64,000 bases of DNA from RBG-16-57-11 sp964503145 (GCA_964503145.1 CAZCYV010000017.1:17274-81273); one strand, 5' to 3'. Shown: positions 38,103-47,541, numbered from the stretch's first letter. The notes: generated from the sequence alone by a model not told the origin. A program made the numbers and translations.

Positions 38103-39443
38103 TTAATATTTGCCGTATTCCTTGCCCGCTTCGATCATCGCGTGCAGGTTCTCGGCCTCAGCGTCATCGAGCACGGCGCCGGTGGAGAGGATATAACCGC
38201 CGTCCTGTCCGACTTCGTCGATCAGCTTCTTGACGTAATCTCGGACATCCGCCGGCGTGCCCGCTTTGAGCATGGAAACCGGCACATTGCCCCCGAAGCA
38301 AGCCCAGCCGCTGAAGCGCTTCTTCACTTCTTTCATGTCGGACTGGTCGAAGATCCAGATGGTCGAGCCTTTGGGGATATCGTAATCGGCGATGATGTCC
38401 AGGCGCTGGTTGTAGCCGCCCTCGACGAACAGATAGGGTACGATGCCCTCTTCGATCAGCCCGATGACCACCGCCTTCAAGGTCGGCCAATAGAAGGTCT
38501 GGTAGTCCTTGTTGGACATGAACCCATCGGCGCCTTTGTGCAGCGGGATGAAGCAGATAGGGTTTTTGTTGGTGGTCGCAGAGCGCACGCCCATCTCGAT
38601 GGCGATCGGCACCAACCGCTCCATCGCCGCCAGCAGCTTCTTGGGCTGGCGGAACATATCCAGCATGATGGCGCGCGTGCCCCGCAGCGTATCGCCCAGG
38701 GTATCGAATGGCGCTTTGGTGAAGCCGCCAATCAGCGGCGGGATGCCAAGGGTGGTGATGGTGGCGGCGTCAACGGCCAGAGCAGCCTGAATCCATTCCA
38801 TCGCCGCCTCGCCCGCCTGGATCAGTTTCTTGAAGGCTTCCAACACCGGCGGGATGCCCACCGGCACCATGAAGCCGCCAATGAAGGGCAGTTCGAGGAT
38901 GTCCGTGAAGGGCGCCAGCATCGACCACGGAGCGAAAGCGCCGAAGATGCGCGGCAGGTAGGTGCGCATAAAGAAATCCGACGGATCGCGCAGGAATTGG
39001 TCGTAATCCTCGGCCTTCATGTATTCCGCTTCCACGCACTGATAAGGCGAGGTGGAGGGCACACCATGTCCGGGCCAGCGGTAGAGCTTGTAATCCAGCA
39101 TCTCGAAGACTTTGCCTGGGCCGTAGATCGGCGCGCTGGAGAGCGAGTCGGGCTGGAAGTCCTGGTGATATTTTTTCAGCGCGTAGCCCAGTTTATCGTA
39201 ATCGTACATCGCCTCTTCGGGCGTCACCCCCGTGTAGGCAAAGGGATAAAATCCGACGGTGGGGCACACAGGCACGCGAACCGGCTTCTTGAGTTGCACC
39301 ACATCCTTGATCATTTGCACGCGCTCTTTGTAGGCGCGTTCAGCTTCAGGGCTGGCAAATTGCACACCCTCGGGCGAAAGCCAGGCCTGAAAGCGGGCTT
39401 CCTGTTTCTCGGCTGGGGTAAGTTTGCTCCAGTTAGCGTCCAT
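38103..39443 (-). CDS. UroD-like substrate:corrinoid methyltransferase
   Basis: A 446-residue protein of the uroporphyrinogen decarboxylase superfamily, in the group that moves methyl groups rather than decarboxylating (MtaA, CmuA, O-demethylase methyltransferase I). The TIM barrel is evident in the second half: CFIPLHKGADGFMSNKDY, PYLFVEGGYNQRLD and CFGGNVPVSMLKAGTP. The Glu and Cys there are likely zinc ligands, replacing the HxC seen in MtaA. The corrinoid protein gene is three bases upstream, so this is probably the enzyme that takes the methyl from the substrate. The substrate is not known from sequence. Confidence 0.85.
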   Translation of the reverse strand: MDANWSKLTPAEKQEARFQAWLSPEGVQFASPEAERAYKERVQMIKDVVQLKKPVRVPVCPTVGFYPFAYTGVTPEEAMYDYDKLGYALKKYHQDFQPDSLSSAPIYGPGKVFEMLDYKLYRWPGHGVPSTSPYQCVEAEYMKAEDYDQFLRDPSDFFMRTYLPRIFGAFAPWSMLAPFTDILELPFIGGFMVPVGIPPVLEAFKKLIQAGEAAMEWIQAALAVDAATITTLGIPPLIGGFTKAPFDTLGDTLRGTRAIMLDMFRQPKKLLAAMERLVPIAIEMGVRSATTNKNPICFIPLHKGADGFMSNKDYQTFYWPTLKAVVIGLIEEGIVPYLFVEGGYNQRLDIIADYDIPKGSTIWIFDQSDMKEVKKRFSGWACFGGNVPVSMLKAGTPADVRDYVKKLIDEVGQDGGYILSTGAVLDDAEAENLHAMIEAGKEYGKY

Positions 39444-39446
39444 GGG

Positions 39447-40073
39447 TCACACTCCATACCATCCCTTGGCCAGGTTGACGGCGGTCATGGCATCTTTACC
39501 GTAGGCGTCCGCCCCGGTGTATTCCTTGATTTGGGCGTCGATCTGCCCACCCCCGATCATCACTTTGACATCTGTCAGCCCGGCGGCCTTCAGCGCCTCC
39601 ACGGTGGCCTTCATCGGGTCATAAGCCAGGGTCAGGAATCCGCTCAAGCCGACCACCTTTGCGCCGGTCTGCTTTGCCGCCTCGACGAATTTGGCCGGCG
39701 GCACATCCACCCCCAAATCGGTGACCTCGAAACCGTTCACATCCAGCATGAAGGCCACAATGTCCTTGGCGATGTCATGGATATCGCCTTCCACCGTGCC
39801 GATGACCACCTTGCCCAGCTTTGTCGCTTCGGCGGTCTGCTGCAGGCGCGGCTTGATGATTTCCGTGACCTGGCGGAGCATCTCGCCCGCCAGGATCAAC
39901 TCGGGGATGAAACAATCCCCCGCTTCGAAGCGCTTGCCGATCACTTCCATCGCCTGGCGGCAGTCCTCCAGCACCTCCAGCGGAGAGACCCCCGCCTCCA
40001 GCATCTGGTTGGTGATCTTCAATGCATCTTCCTCACGCATATCTGTGATCGCATCGATCAATTCTTGGGACAT
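39447..40073 (-). CDS. Methyltransferase cognate corrinoid protein (variant B12 motif)
   Basis: A 208-residue methyl carrier like MtaC/MtbC/OdmC. A helical cap domain (about 1-85) precedes a B12-binding Rossmann domain (about 88-208). The cobalt-binding region is DIHDIAKDIV, where the usual motif DxHxxG has Ala in place of Gly. The His that ligates cobalt is kept, as are GLSGFLTLAYDPMKAT and MIGGGQI. It shuttles methyl groups between the UroD-like and MtrH-like proteins encoded on either side. Confidence 0.9.
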   Translation of the reverse strand: MSQELIDAITDMREEDALKITNQMLEAGVSPLEVLEDCRQAMEVIGKRFEAGDCFIPELILAGEMLRQVTEIIKPRLQQTAEATKLGKVVIGTVEGDIHDIAKDIVAFMLDVNGFEVTDLGVDVPPAKFVEAAKQTGAKVVGLSGFLTLAYDPMKATVEALKAAGLTDVKVMIGGGQIDAQIKEYTGADAYGKDAMTAVNLAKGWYGV

Positions 40074-40119
40074 GTTTTCGGAACTCCTTTCTTTTGCTTT
40101 GGGCCGATTAAAACAAGGT

Positions 40120-40926
40120 TTATTCGCCGGATCTATCGAAAATCCCTTTGCGGGAGGCGCGAATGAAGTTCATACAGTAGGCGTCTCGACCGAGCAGCAG
40201 TTCAGTGGTCAGAATGGCGGCCTGAATCTCACGGTCGAGCGGATCCAAGATGGCGCTATCCAATCCATTCTGAATCGCCAGGCTCAGGAAGTAGCGATTG
40301 ATAAAGGAGCGCGCCGGCAGGCCGAAAGAAATATTGCTCAGCCCGATCGTCAGGTGCGCCTGCGGGAACTCCTGACGCACCAGGCGCATGGTGTCGAAGG
40401 CGATCACGGCGCTCTGAGTGTTGGTGGAGATGGTCATCGCCAAGGGGTCGATGTACAGATGATCGTCCGGCACCCCCATCTGGCGCGCTTCTGCGACCAC
40501 CTTGCAGATCACCTCGAAGCGTTTTTCGCTGGTCTCGGGGATCTTCTTCTCGTCCATCGCCAGGGCGATCACCGGACAACCATGTTCGGCGACGATCGGC
40601 AGGACATGGGTCAGCCGATCCGGCTCGCCGCTGATCGAATTGATCATCGGCGTCTGCTTCACCGCTTCCACGGCGATTTTCAAAGCTTGCGGATTGGCGC
40701 TATCCAGACACAGAGGGGTGTCCACGACAGCCTGGATGGTATCGATCAGCCAGAGCAGATCCTCCGGCTCCCGGCTGGGATGCGTGCCCGCGTTCACATC
40801 CAGCCAGGCCGCTCCGGCTTCGCTCTGCTTTTTGGCCAGGCCAGCAATGTAATCGGCGTCGCGCTCGGCGATGGCCTGGGCAACGCGCTTGCGAGTGCCA
40901 TTGATTTTTTCTCCGATGATTTTCAT
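40120..40926 (-). CDS. Methyl-H4folate:corrinoid methyltransferase (MtrH/AcsE/MetH-like)
   Basis: A 268-residue pterin-binding TIM-barrel protein of the DHPS fold. MKIIGEKINGTRKRVAQAI opens it, with AAWLDVNAGTHPSREPEDL, NSISGEPDRL and GLSNISFGLPARSFINRYFL. These are the motifs shared by AcsE, the MetH folate domain and the methyltransferase II of O-demethylase systems. It should move the methyl group from the corrinoid protein to tetrahydrofolate (or the reverse), linking the operon to C1 metabolism. It lies between the corrinoid activator and the corrinoid protein genes. Confidence 0.9.
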   Translation of the reverse strand: MKIIGEKINGTRKRVAQAIAERDADYIAGLAKKQSEAGAAWLDVNAGTHPSREPEDLLWLIDTIQAVVDTPLCLDSANPQALKIAVEAVKQTPMINSISGEPDRLTHVLPIVAEHGCPVIALAMDEKKIPETSEKRFEVICKVVAEARQMGVPDDHLYIDPLAMTISTNTQSAVIAFDTMRLVRQEFPQAHLTIGLSNISFGLPARSFINRYFLSLAIQNGLDSAILDPLDREIQAAILTTELLLGRDAYCMNFIRASRKGIFDRSGE

Positions 40927-40932
40927 GCGACT

Positions 40933-42771
40933 TCAATTCTCCCTGGGTGGGAATAGCATTGCCAGCGCAAACTGGCGGCTGAAATTGGGATAGGTGGTCA
41001 ATTCCAGGTAGCGTGTGCGGCGAGCGATTTCCTGGGCGCGCTGGCGGGCGGCGCGCGAGATCAGGATCCATTTCGCCCCCAACGCGGCGGCGTTGCCCAC
41101 CTGGCGATAGCGGGCATTTGGCAGGTGAGGAAACAACCCCATGTCGATCGCATTCTGGATGTTCAGGAAAGAACCAAACGCTCCGGCGACGATCACCTGT
41201 TGCACCGCCTCTGGCGGCGTACCGGTGGTTTCCAGCAAAATGTTCAACCCTGCCTGGATGGCGCCTTTGGCAAGCTGTATCTCGTTGACATCCTCTTGGG
41301 TAATCGAGATATCCCGGCCGCTGCCGCTGCGTTTTGCGGGTACGAGCACAAATTCGAGCCCGTGATCGCCCTGGCGGATGCCATCGCGATCGCGTTGAAA
41401 GCGCCCTCGCGCGTTCAGGTATCCCGCCTTGTACAGTTCAGCCACCGCATCCAGGATGCCCGAGCCGCATAGCCCTACGGCCGGCTGATCTTCCACAGTG
41501 GTCAACTCCGGGCCGCGAGCGCTGATGCGCACTTTCTCGATCGCCCCTGCAGCAGCGCGCATGCCATCCCGAATGTGAGCGCCCTCGAAAGCTGGACCCG
41601 AAGCGCAAGAGACCGCAGTCAGGAAGGGTTGCGCGGGCAGGCGCAGGCTGATCTCGGTATTAGTGCCGATGTCCAATCCCAGGGTTACCTGATCGCTCTG
41701 ATCCAGGTCGCTCGCCAACACCATCGCCACATGGTCGGCGCCGACGAATCCGCCAATGCTGGGCGGGATATGGATAGTTGCGCCGGGCGCCATCTCCAAC
41801 CCAATCTCGCTGGCGGGCACATCCAGCGCCGAGGAGGCGGCCGCCACGTAGGGCGCAGTGGCGAGCTGGCGCACGGGGAATTGCAGCAACAGGTGGATCA
41901 TCGCAGTATTGCCCACAATGCAGGCTTCTGCTACCTGCTCTCTGCTTGCGCCAGCCCGGCGCAGCAAGTCGCCAAGCATTTCGTCCAGCGCCTGGCGCAC
42001 CTTTTCGGCCAGAAGTTGTCCGCCATTGGCATTGCGCACGACGTGGTTCAGGCGGCTGATCACATCCTCGCCGTAACTGATCTGCGGATTTGGCGCGCCG
42101 GCCGAGGCCAGATCGGCGCCTGTTTCCAGATCCACCAGGAAAGCGGCGATCTTGGTCGTCCCCAGGTCGATCGCCAGGCCGAGCGGCCTTTCGCCAGCTG
42201 GTCGCACGCCCAGGATCGCGCCATCGCGCACGAAGACGCTGGCGCGCCAGCCCGTCGAACGCAGCGCGCCCGGCAGGCTGCGGATCAGCGATGCGCTGGC
42301 CTGTAACCCGCTGAGGCCATACCGGCTTTCCAATTCATCTGTGAGGCGGGTCAGATCCGAGCGCACATCCTCTAGCTTCGGCGGTTCAAGCTCTACCGCA
42401 TAAGCGCGCACCAGCGGATCGGGCGGCGCCGGGCGCAGGTTGCTTTCGACCTGCAATCGCTGGCCGGTAATCAGAGAATCTTTGGGGAGATGGAGTTTGA
42501 CATCGCTCAAAACCCGGGCGCAACAGGCCAGCCGGTAACCGTTGAGCTGGTCGGCTTCGTCGAGCAAAAAGTTTTCGTCTGCATTCAGCGGGCTGACTTC
42601 CCCGGCAAGCAGCACCACCCGGCACTGCCCGCAATCCCCTTCACCGCCGCAAGCCGAAGCCAGGTCGATGCCGGCCTGGCGGGCGGCATCCAGGATAGTC
42701 GCCCCCGCGGCCACCCGAACGCGTTTGCCCAGCGGCTGGAATTGAACCTGCAGCGTCTGCGGCGCGTCCAT
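40933..42771 (-). CDS. Corrinoid activation protein (RACE/RamA-like, 2Fe-2S plus ASKHA ATPase)
   Basis: A 612-residue protein with an N-terminal [2Fe-2S] ferredoxin domain (ACGGEGDCGQCRV, then the fourth Cys at LACCARV, about residues 40-85). A linker domain and an ASKHA ATPase half of the DUF4445 type follow, with LAIDLGTTKIAAFLVDL, GLDIGTNTEISLR, SCASGPAFEG and QVIVAGAFGSFLN. Such proteins use ATP to reduce Co(II) in inactive corrinoid proteins to Co(I). It should reactivate the corrinoid protein of this operon, and perhaps the second one at 44382. Confidence 0.9.
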   Translation of the reverse strand: MDAPQTLQVQFQPLGKRVRVAAGATILDAARQAGIDLASACGGEGDCGQCRVVLLAGEVSPLNADENFLLDEADQLNGYRLACCARVLSDVKLHLPKDSLITGQRLQVESNLRPAPPDPLVRAYAVELEPPKLEDVRSDLTRLTDELESRYGLSGLQASASLIRSLPGALRSTGWRASVFVRDGAILGVRPAGERPLGLAIDLGTTKIAAFLVDLETGADLASAGAPNPQISYGEDVISRLNHVVRNANGGQLLAEKVRQALDEMLGDLLRRAGASREQVAEACIVGNTAMIHLLLQFPVRQLATAPYVAAASSALDVPASEIGLEMAPGATIHIPPSIGGFVGADHVAMVLASDLDQSDQVTLGLDIGTNTEISLRLPAQPFLTAVSCASGPAFEGAHIRDGMRAAAGAIEKVRISARGPELTTVEDQPAVGLCGSGILDAVAELYKAGYLNARGRFQRDRDGIRQGDHGLEFVLVPAKRSGSGRDISITQEDVNEIQLAKGAIQAGLNILLETTGTPPEAVQQVIVAGAFGSFLNIQNAIDMGLFPHLPNARYRQVGNAAALGAKWILISRAARQRAQEIARRTRYLELTTYPNFSRQFALAMLFPPREN

Positions 42772-42773
42772 GG

Positions 42774-43487
42774 CTACGCAGCGGAGTTATCCGGGAAAAA
42801 GCTGGCGTTGCCTGTGCTGGCGCCAGCGGCGCGAAAATCCAGGTAACTGATGGTCTGCCCTGGCGGGACGACTAGAAAATCATCGTCCCAGGGGCCGGTG
42901 AGCAACTTCAAGACCAGGGCGTTCGAGCCAGGGATCTCCTCGAAGCGCAGGTTGAACTTCTCCGCCGTCTTGCGCGCGTAATCCACATAGGCCTGCTTAT
43001 CGCCGCGACCTGTATCGATGTACACCAGCCGGGTGTAGTTCTTGAGCATGGCGTGCATGATCCAATCGGCGCGTTCCTGACCGTATTGAGCCACCAGGCG
43101 CTCATATTCGTCGAACGGCGTGTCGGCGACTTCGATCCAACCTTTGGTCAGGTAATAGGTGCCAGGTTCTTTCCTTGACTGCTCAGAATAAGCCTCTCGG
43201 GAACCCAGGAATATGGCAATGCAATCGTCCACCCGCGGGATGACCAATGTACAGTTGTTGGCCTTCAGGCCAATCACCGCCATGGAACACAGCCCATAGC
43301 CCAAAAGCAGGGTATCAAAAGAATCGCAGGAAGCGTCCACTGCTTCCTGCAATTTTTCCTTCAGAGTTCCTGGAGAGAGGTGAAGGCCGAAGTCCAGCAC
43401 CTGGTAAGCCATGCCTTCGGGCATGAAGGGCAGCATCTCTTCGATCACCGTAGCGCAGGCGATAATTTTTGTGCGGTCTGGGTTCAT
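42774..43487 (-). CDS. DUF1638 family protein
   Basis: A 237-residue protein of unknown role. It contains IIACATVIEEMLPFMPEG, DTLLLGYGLCSMAVIGLKA, IPRVDDCIAIFLGSREAY, YYLTKGWIEVADTPFDEY and a late GPWDDDFLVVPPGQTI, as in DUF1638 proteins that occur in corrinoid methyltransferase clusters. Several conserved Cys and acidic residues suggest a metal or corrinoid-linked role. It is the first gene of the operon, two bases before the activator gene, directly behind the operator and promoter. Confidence 0.8.
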   Translation of the reverse strand: MNPDRTKIIACATVIEEMLPFMPEGMAYQVLDFGLHLSPGTLKEKLQEAVDASCDSFDTLLLGYGLCSMAVIGLKANNCTLVIPRVDDCIAIFLGSREAYSEQSRKEPGTYYLTKGWIEVADTPFDEYERLVAQYGQERADWIMHAMLKNYTRLVYIDTGRGDKQAYVDYARKTAEKFNLRFEEIPGSNALVLKLLTGPWDDDFLVVPPGQTISYLDFRAAGASTGNASFFPDNSAA

Positions 43488-43495
43488 CCTATTAA

Positions 43496-43513
43496 CCTAT
43501 ATAGTTATATAGG
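43496..43513. promoter_or_regulatory. Perfect 18-bp palindrome, probable GntR operator
   Basis: CCTATATA-GT-TATATAGG lies between the divergent genes. It sits just downstream of the leftward -10 box and in the -35 area of the rightward promoter, so a bound dimer could block both. Confidence 0.7.
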
Positions 43514-43527
43514 GAAGTCAGGAATAT

Positions 43528-43557
43528 AGTATAATATGTCTGCGCAATAATTGTCAA
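43528..43557 (-). promoter_or_regulatory. Predicted promoter of the methyltransferase operon
   Basis: A consensus TTGACA (43552-43557) and TATACT (43528-43533) with an 18-base spacer on the - strand. Confidence 0.75.
43530..43535 (+). promoter_or_regulatory. -10 box of the gntR-type gene
   Basis: A perfect TATAAT, 46 bases before the ATG of the regulator. It overlaps the -10 of the opposite promoter, so the two promoters are mutually exclusive. Confidence 0.5.
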
Positions 43558-43581
43558 GGCCAAAGCCACCCTGGCGATCTT

Positions 43582-44349
43582 ATGACACTCGGAAGGCGAA
43601 GTACCACAAAAAACGCGTATCAGATTGATCGCGACTCTTTCGAACCCGCCTATCTACAACTGGCGAATATCTTACGCCGCCAGATTGCTGAGGGCGTCTT
43701 TCGGCCAGGCGATCAACTCCCTTCAGAAGCGCAGTTGGTCAGCCGTTATGGCGTCAGCCCGATGACGGTGCGCCGTTCGATCAATCTGCTGGCAGATCAG
43801 GGCGTGGTGAGCACTGCTCAGGGACGCGGCACCTTCGTCAAGGCGCTGGAGCTGAGCACGGCAATCTTCGACCTGCAAGACCTGGCCGATCTGTTTAAGG
43901 ACGCCCCCGAAGACAGCATCCGGCTGCTGGATGTGCGCGTGGTCTCTGCAGACGAACGCACGGCGCGCAAGCTCGACCTGAAACCCGGCGATCCGGCGAT
44001 CTACATCCGCCGCCTGTTCACCCGCGAGGATCTGCCGATCTTCTATCATCGCGCCTATCTGATTTATGATCCCACCCGCCCCATCGTCGAGGCCGAGATG
44101 GACGTGACCTCTCTTCAAGGCCTGTTCACCAATGCGAACAACAGCCTGCTCAAATGCGGTCACTTGAAGATCGAAGCCACTCTGATGACCGAAGAAGAGG
44201 CCCGGCTGCTCAAGAAACCTCTGCCGGCGGCCGCGTTTCTCCTGGAGCACGTTTTCTTCGACTTCGACGGCCGGCCGATCAGTTGGGGCTGGTTCATTTT
44301 CCCGGGAGATCGCCTGCGCTTTCAGACCAAAGTGGGGATCGACGCCTAA
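43582..44349 (+). CDS. GntR/HutC family transcriptional regulator
   Basis: A 255-residue regulator. The winged helix lies at about 15-85 (LQLANILRRQIAEGVFRPGD, LPSEAQLVSRYGVSPMTVRR, GRGTFV) and the UTRA effector domain at about 105-250. The frame and length are normal. It is divergent from the methyltransferase operon, with a palindrome between them, so it very probably represses that operon and itself. The effector is likely the methylated substrate or a product. A second corrinoid protein gene follows on its own strand. Confidence 0.92.
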   Translation: MTLGRRSTTKNAYQIDRDSFEPAYLQLANILRRQIAEGVFRPGDQLPSEAQLVSRYGVSPMTVRRSINLLADQGVVSTAQGRGTFVKALELSTAIFDLQDLADLFKDAPEDSIRLLDVRVVSADERTARKLDLKPGDPAIYIRRLFTREDLPIFYHRAYLIYDPTRPIVEAEMDVTSLQGLFTNANNSLLKCGHLKIEATLMTEEEARLLKKPLPAAAFLLEHVFFDFDGRPISWGWFIFPGDRLRFQTKVGIDA

Positions 44350-44381
44350 ACCTTTCACCCTGCGACTTCGAAAAGGCAACT

Positions 44382-45053
44382 ATGGAACGACCTTTGAATG
44401 ATAACGATCTCAGCAGCCAGCTCATTCGCTATGTGGCCGACTTGAAAGAGCAGGAAGCTCTGGCGCTGGTGCGGGAGCGGGTGGCTCAAAACGACGATCC
44501 GTTGTTGCTGGTGGAAAATTGCCAGGAAGGGTTGCGCATCGTCGGCGAACGCTATGAGCGCCAGGAGTACTATCTTTCTGGTCTGATTATGGCCGGAGAA
44601 ATCTTCCGCGAGGTCATGGAAATCCTGGCCCCGATCATCGAGGGGCGCTTTTCGGGCAGCGAAAGCGGGGTCATCCTGCTGGGCACCGTGGAAGGGGATA
44701 TCCACGACATCGGCAAGAACAACCTGAGCCTGCTGCTGACCTGTTACGGCTTTACTGTGAACGACCTGGGGGTAGATGTGCCTCCTGGGGAGTTTTTGTC
44801 TCAGGCGATGCAGCTCAAACCGGATATCATCGGCCTTTCCGGCCTGCTGACCAGTTCATACGATAGTATGCGCGCCACCGTGCAGTTACTGCGCTCGGCT
44901 TCGGATCACAGCGTCGCTGCCATCCCAATCGTCATCGGCGGCAACCAACTCAACGAACAGGTATGCCAGTATGTGGGCGCTGACGCCTGGGTGACAGATG
45001 CCATGTCGGGTGTGCGCCTGTTCCAGAAGCTGATCGCTCAGCGGCAACAATAG
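44382..45053 (+). CDS. Second corrinoid (B12-binding) methyl-carrier protein
   Basis: A 223-residue corrinoid protein with a helical cap (about 1-95) and a B12 domain. Here the canonical DIHDIGKNN motif is present, followed by DLGVDVPPGEF, GLSGLLTSSYDSMRAT and VIGGNQLNEQV. It is a paralogue of the protein at 39447. I set the start at ATG 44382, after the regulator stop, although the frame extends into that gene. Its partner methyltransferase is not adjacent. It may share the activator and MtrH-like protein of the facing operon. Confidence 0.9.
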   Translation: MERPLNDNDLSSQLIRYVADLKEQEALALVRERVAQNDDPLLLVENCQEGLRIVGERYERQEYYLSGLIMAGEIFREVMEILAPIIEGRFSGSESGVILLGTVEGDIHDIGKNNLSLLLTCYGFTVNDLGVDVPPGEFLSQAMQLKPDIIGLSGLLTSSYDSMRATVQLLRSASDHSVAAIPIVIGGNQLNEQVCQYVGADAWVTDAMSGVRLFQKLIAQRQQ

Positions 45054-45254
45054 ACCGCGCATGACGGAAATTCGGTGAGTCTGGCCAACGGCGACAGCAT
45101 CGAATCCCCCGGCTCCGCAGCGCGCACCTCAGGGTGAGCCTATCAGAAGGGTCTGCCGCTGCAACAGCCTGGATTTCGCCGATCCCTCGGCCCAGAAGGG
45201 CACAGCCAGGGTTCACAAGAAGTTGGGGGTAGCCCCTTTCACCAACACATTTCC
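45054..45254. other. Gene-free stretch before the glycerol operon promoter
   Basis: No reading frame with protein-like composition, RNA gene or convincing terminator is seen in these 201 bases. Together with the promoter and leader that follow, it makes a 558-base gap. Confidence 0.5.
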
Positions 45255-45282
45255 TTGACTCCGGCAAATGTTGTGGTAAAAT
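45255..45282 (+). promoter_or_regulatory. Predicted promoter of the glycerol operon
   Basis: TTGACT (45255-45260), a 16-base spacer and TAAAAT (45277-45282). This predicts a leader of about 320 bases before glpF. Confidence 0.75.
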
Positions 45283-45289
45283 CTGCCTG

Positions 45290-45595
45290 ACAATAAACTT
45301 GCATTACTGTAAGGATGAGGCCGTCGTATGCTTGGTGATCGAACTCGTCTGTGCAGGATTTCAAATTGGGTATCAGTCAGGGAATGGCCCTGGCTTGTCT
45401 CTCTAGAAAGGCTATCTTTGGACATTCACGTCCAGGGGTAGCTTTTTTTGTCGGAAGGGTATCCCGATCAATCTGCCTGATCATGGGTATCTGGATCCGT
45501 TTCAGGAGGTGCGCTCGAACAAAAGACAATCCTAGTTTCTAACCTGCCCCCTAACTATTCTATTTCTATCCCCTGTAATTCCAAATCCAGTGATC
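45290..45595 (+). ncRNA. Structured leader RNA with possible termination control
   Basis: The leader contains a 7-bp hairpin (45376-45382 with 45388-45394, loop AATGG) and then a full terminator (45411-45449). The right arm of the first hairpin (CCCTGG, 45388-45393) can also pair with CCAGGG (45432-45437) in the terminator's right arm. The two folds exclude each other, which is the logic of attenuators and riboswitches. I could not match it to a known riboswitch. GlpP-type antitermination of glycerol genes is a known parallel. Confidence 0.5.
45411..45449 (+). terminator. Leader terminator upstream of glpF
   Basis: A 13-bp stem (45411-45423 with 45430-45442) includes three G-U pairs, has a six-base loop, and is followed by seven T (45443-45449). 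It lies inside the leader, between the promoter and glpF, so read-through must be controlled or partial. Confidence 0.8.
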
Positions 45596-45611
45596 GAAGG
45601 AGAGTGATCGA

Positions 45612-46406
45612 ATGAAATCGAAAGGCTTGACCGCAGAATTGATCGGAGAGGTGTTCGGCACCTTCATCCTGATCCTGTTGGGCGACGGCGTAGTGGCGAA
45701 CGTGGGCCTTGCGCCGCGCCTGGCCGCACCCGCGTATAACTGGAACACCATTACCTTCGGTTGGGCGTTCGCGGTTATCGTGGCAGTGTACGTGTCGGCG
45801 GGCGTCTCCGGGGCTCATCTGAACCCGGCCGTGACCCTGGCCCTGGCCGTGAAGCGCGGCTTCCCGTGGGGCAAAGTTCTGCCCTATATGGTGGCGCAGG
45901 TCTTTGGTTGCTTCCTGGGCGCTGCGGGCGTGTACCTGGCCTATGGAGATGGTCTGCGCGCCGCGGGTATGCCCAACGTCTGGTGCACCGGCCCTGGCTC
46001 GGTCTTCGCTTCCGCTTTCTGGGGCGGCGCTGCCGGCTCGGCCATTGGCCCTTACTCGCTGACAGGGGCGATCCTGACCGAAATCCTGGGCACCGCAGTG
46101 TTGTTGTGGGGCGTCCTGGCCAGCGGCGACTCGCGCAACATCGGCCTGATGCACAACTTGGGCCCCTTCCTGGTCGGCGGCACCGTTCTGGCAGTCGGCC
46201 TCTCCCTGGGCGGCCCGAGCGGTTACGCGATCAACCCCGCCCGCGACCTGGGTCCGCGCCTCTTTGGGACGCTGGTTGGAACGAAAGGCCTGTTCGATGG
46301 CCTCTACTGGTTGGTGGCGCCGATCATCTCCACTCTCATCGGCGGTTTGGTGGGTGTGTTCACTTACGACTGGTTCATCACAAGCGGACTGCCGGAGAAA
46401 AAGTAA
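45612..46406 (+). CDS. glpF: Glycerol uptake facilitator (aquaglyceroporin)
   Basis: A 264-residue MIP channel with six membrane helices and two half-helices. The NPA motifs are at residues 71-73 (HLNPAVT) and 208-210 (INPARDLGPR). The Asp after the second NPA-Arg is the mark of glycerol-conducting members rather than pure water channels. GAAAGAGAG-type purine-rich sequence (GAAGGAGAG) precedes the ATG. It is the first gene after the regulated leader and brings glycerol (and perhaps dihydroxyacetone) into the cell for the kinases downstream. Confidence 0.95.
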   Translation: MKSKGLTAELIGEVFGTFILILLGDGVVANVGLAPRLAAPAYNWNTITFGWAFAVIVAVYVSAGVSGAHLNPAVTLALAVKRGFPWGKVLPYMVAQVFGCFLGAAGVYLAYGDGLRAAGMPNVWCTGPGSVFASAFWGGAAGSAIGPYSLTGAILTEILGTAVLLWGVLASGDSRNIGLMHNLGPFLVGGTVLAVGLSLGGPSGYAINPARDLGPRLFGTLVGTKGLFDGLYWLVAPIISTLIGGLVGVFTYDWFITSGLPEKK

Positions 46407-46474
46407 GTCAGGCTTTTCTGCAACTCACGAGATGAGCCAGGATCAGCGGTCCGTTAGGAGAAGGATAAAGCTCG

Positions 46475-47476
<1,002 letters not shown>

Positions 47477-47489
47477 TCACTTAACATCA

Positions 47490-47513
47490 GGGGCCAGGTC
47501 TTCCCCTGGCCCC
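47490..47513 (+). repeat. Intercistronic hairpin between dhaK and dhaL
   Basis: A perfect 9-bp GC-rich stem (47490-47498 with 47505-47513) has a six-base loop and no T run. It may protect the upstream mRNA end or mark a processing site. Confidence 0.55.
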
Positions 47514-47541
47514 AATCTTGCCATCTGGATCAAGAGACAAT

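Noticed and set aside
38142..40166. 674-codon open frame antisense to the methyltransferase genes
   Set aside because: His- and Gln-rich shadow composition; the leftward genes have clear motifs and close spacing.
45351..45542. 63-codon open frame in the glpF leader
   Set aside because: It runs through the terminator hairpin and has no ribosome site or protein-like character.
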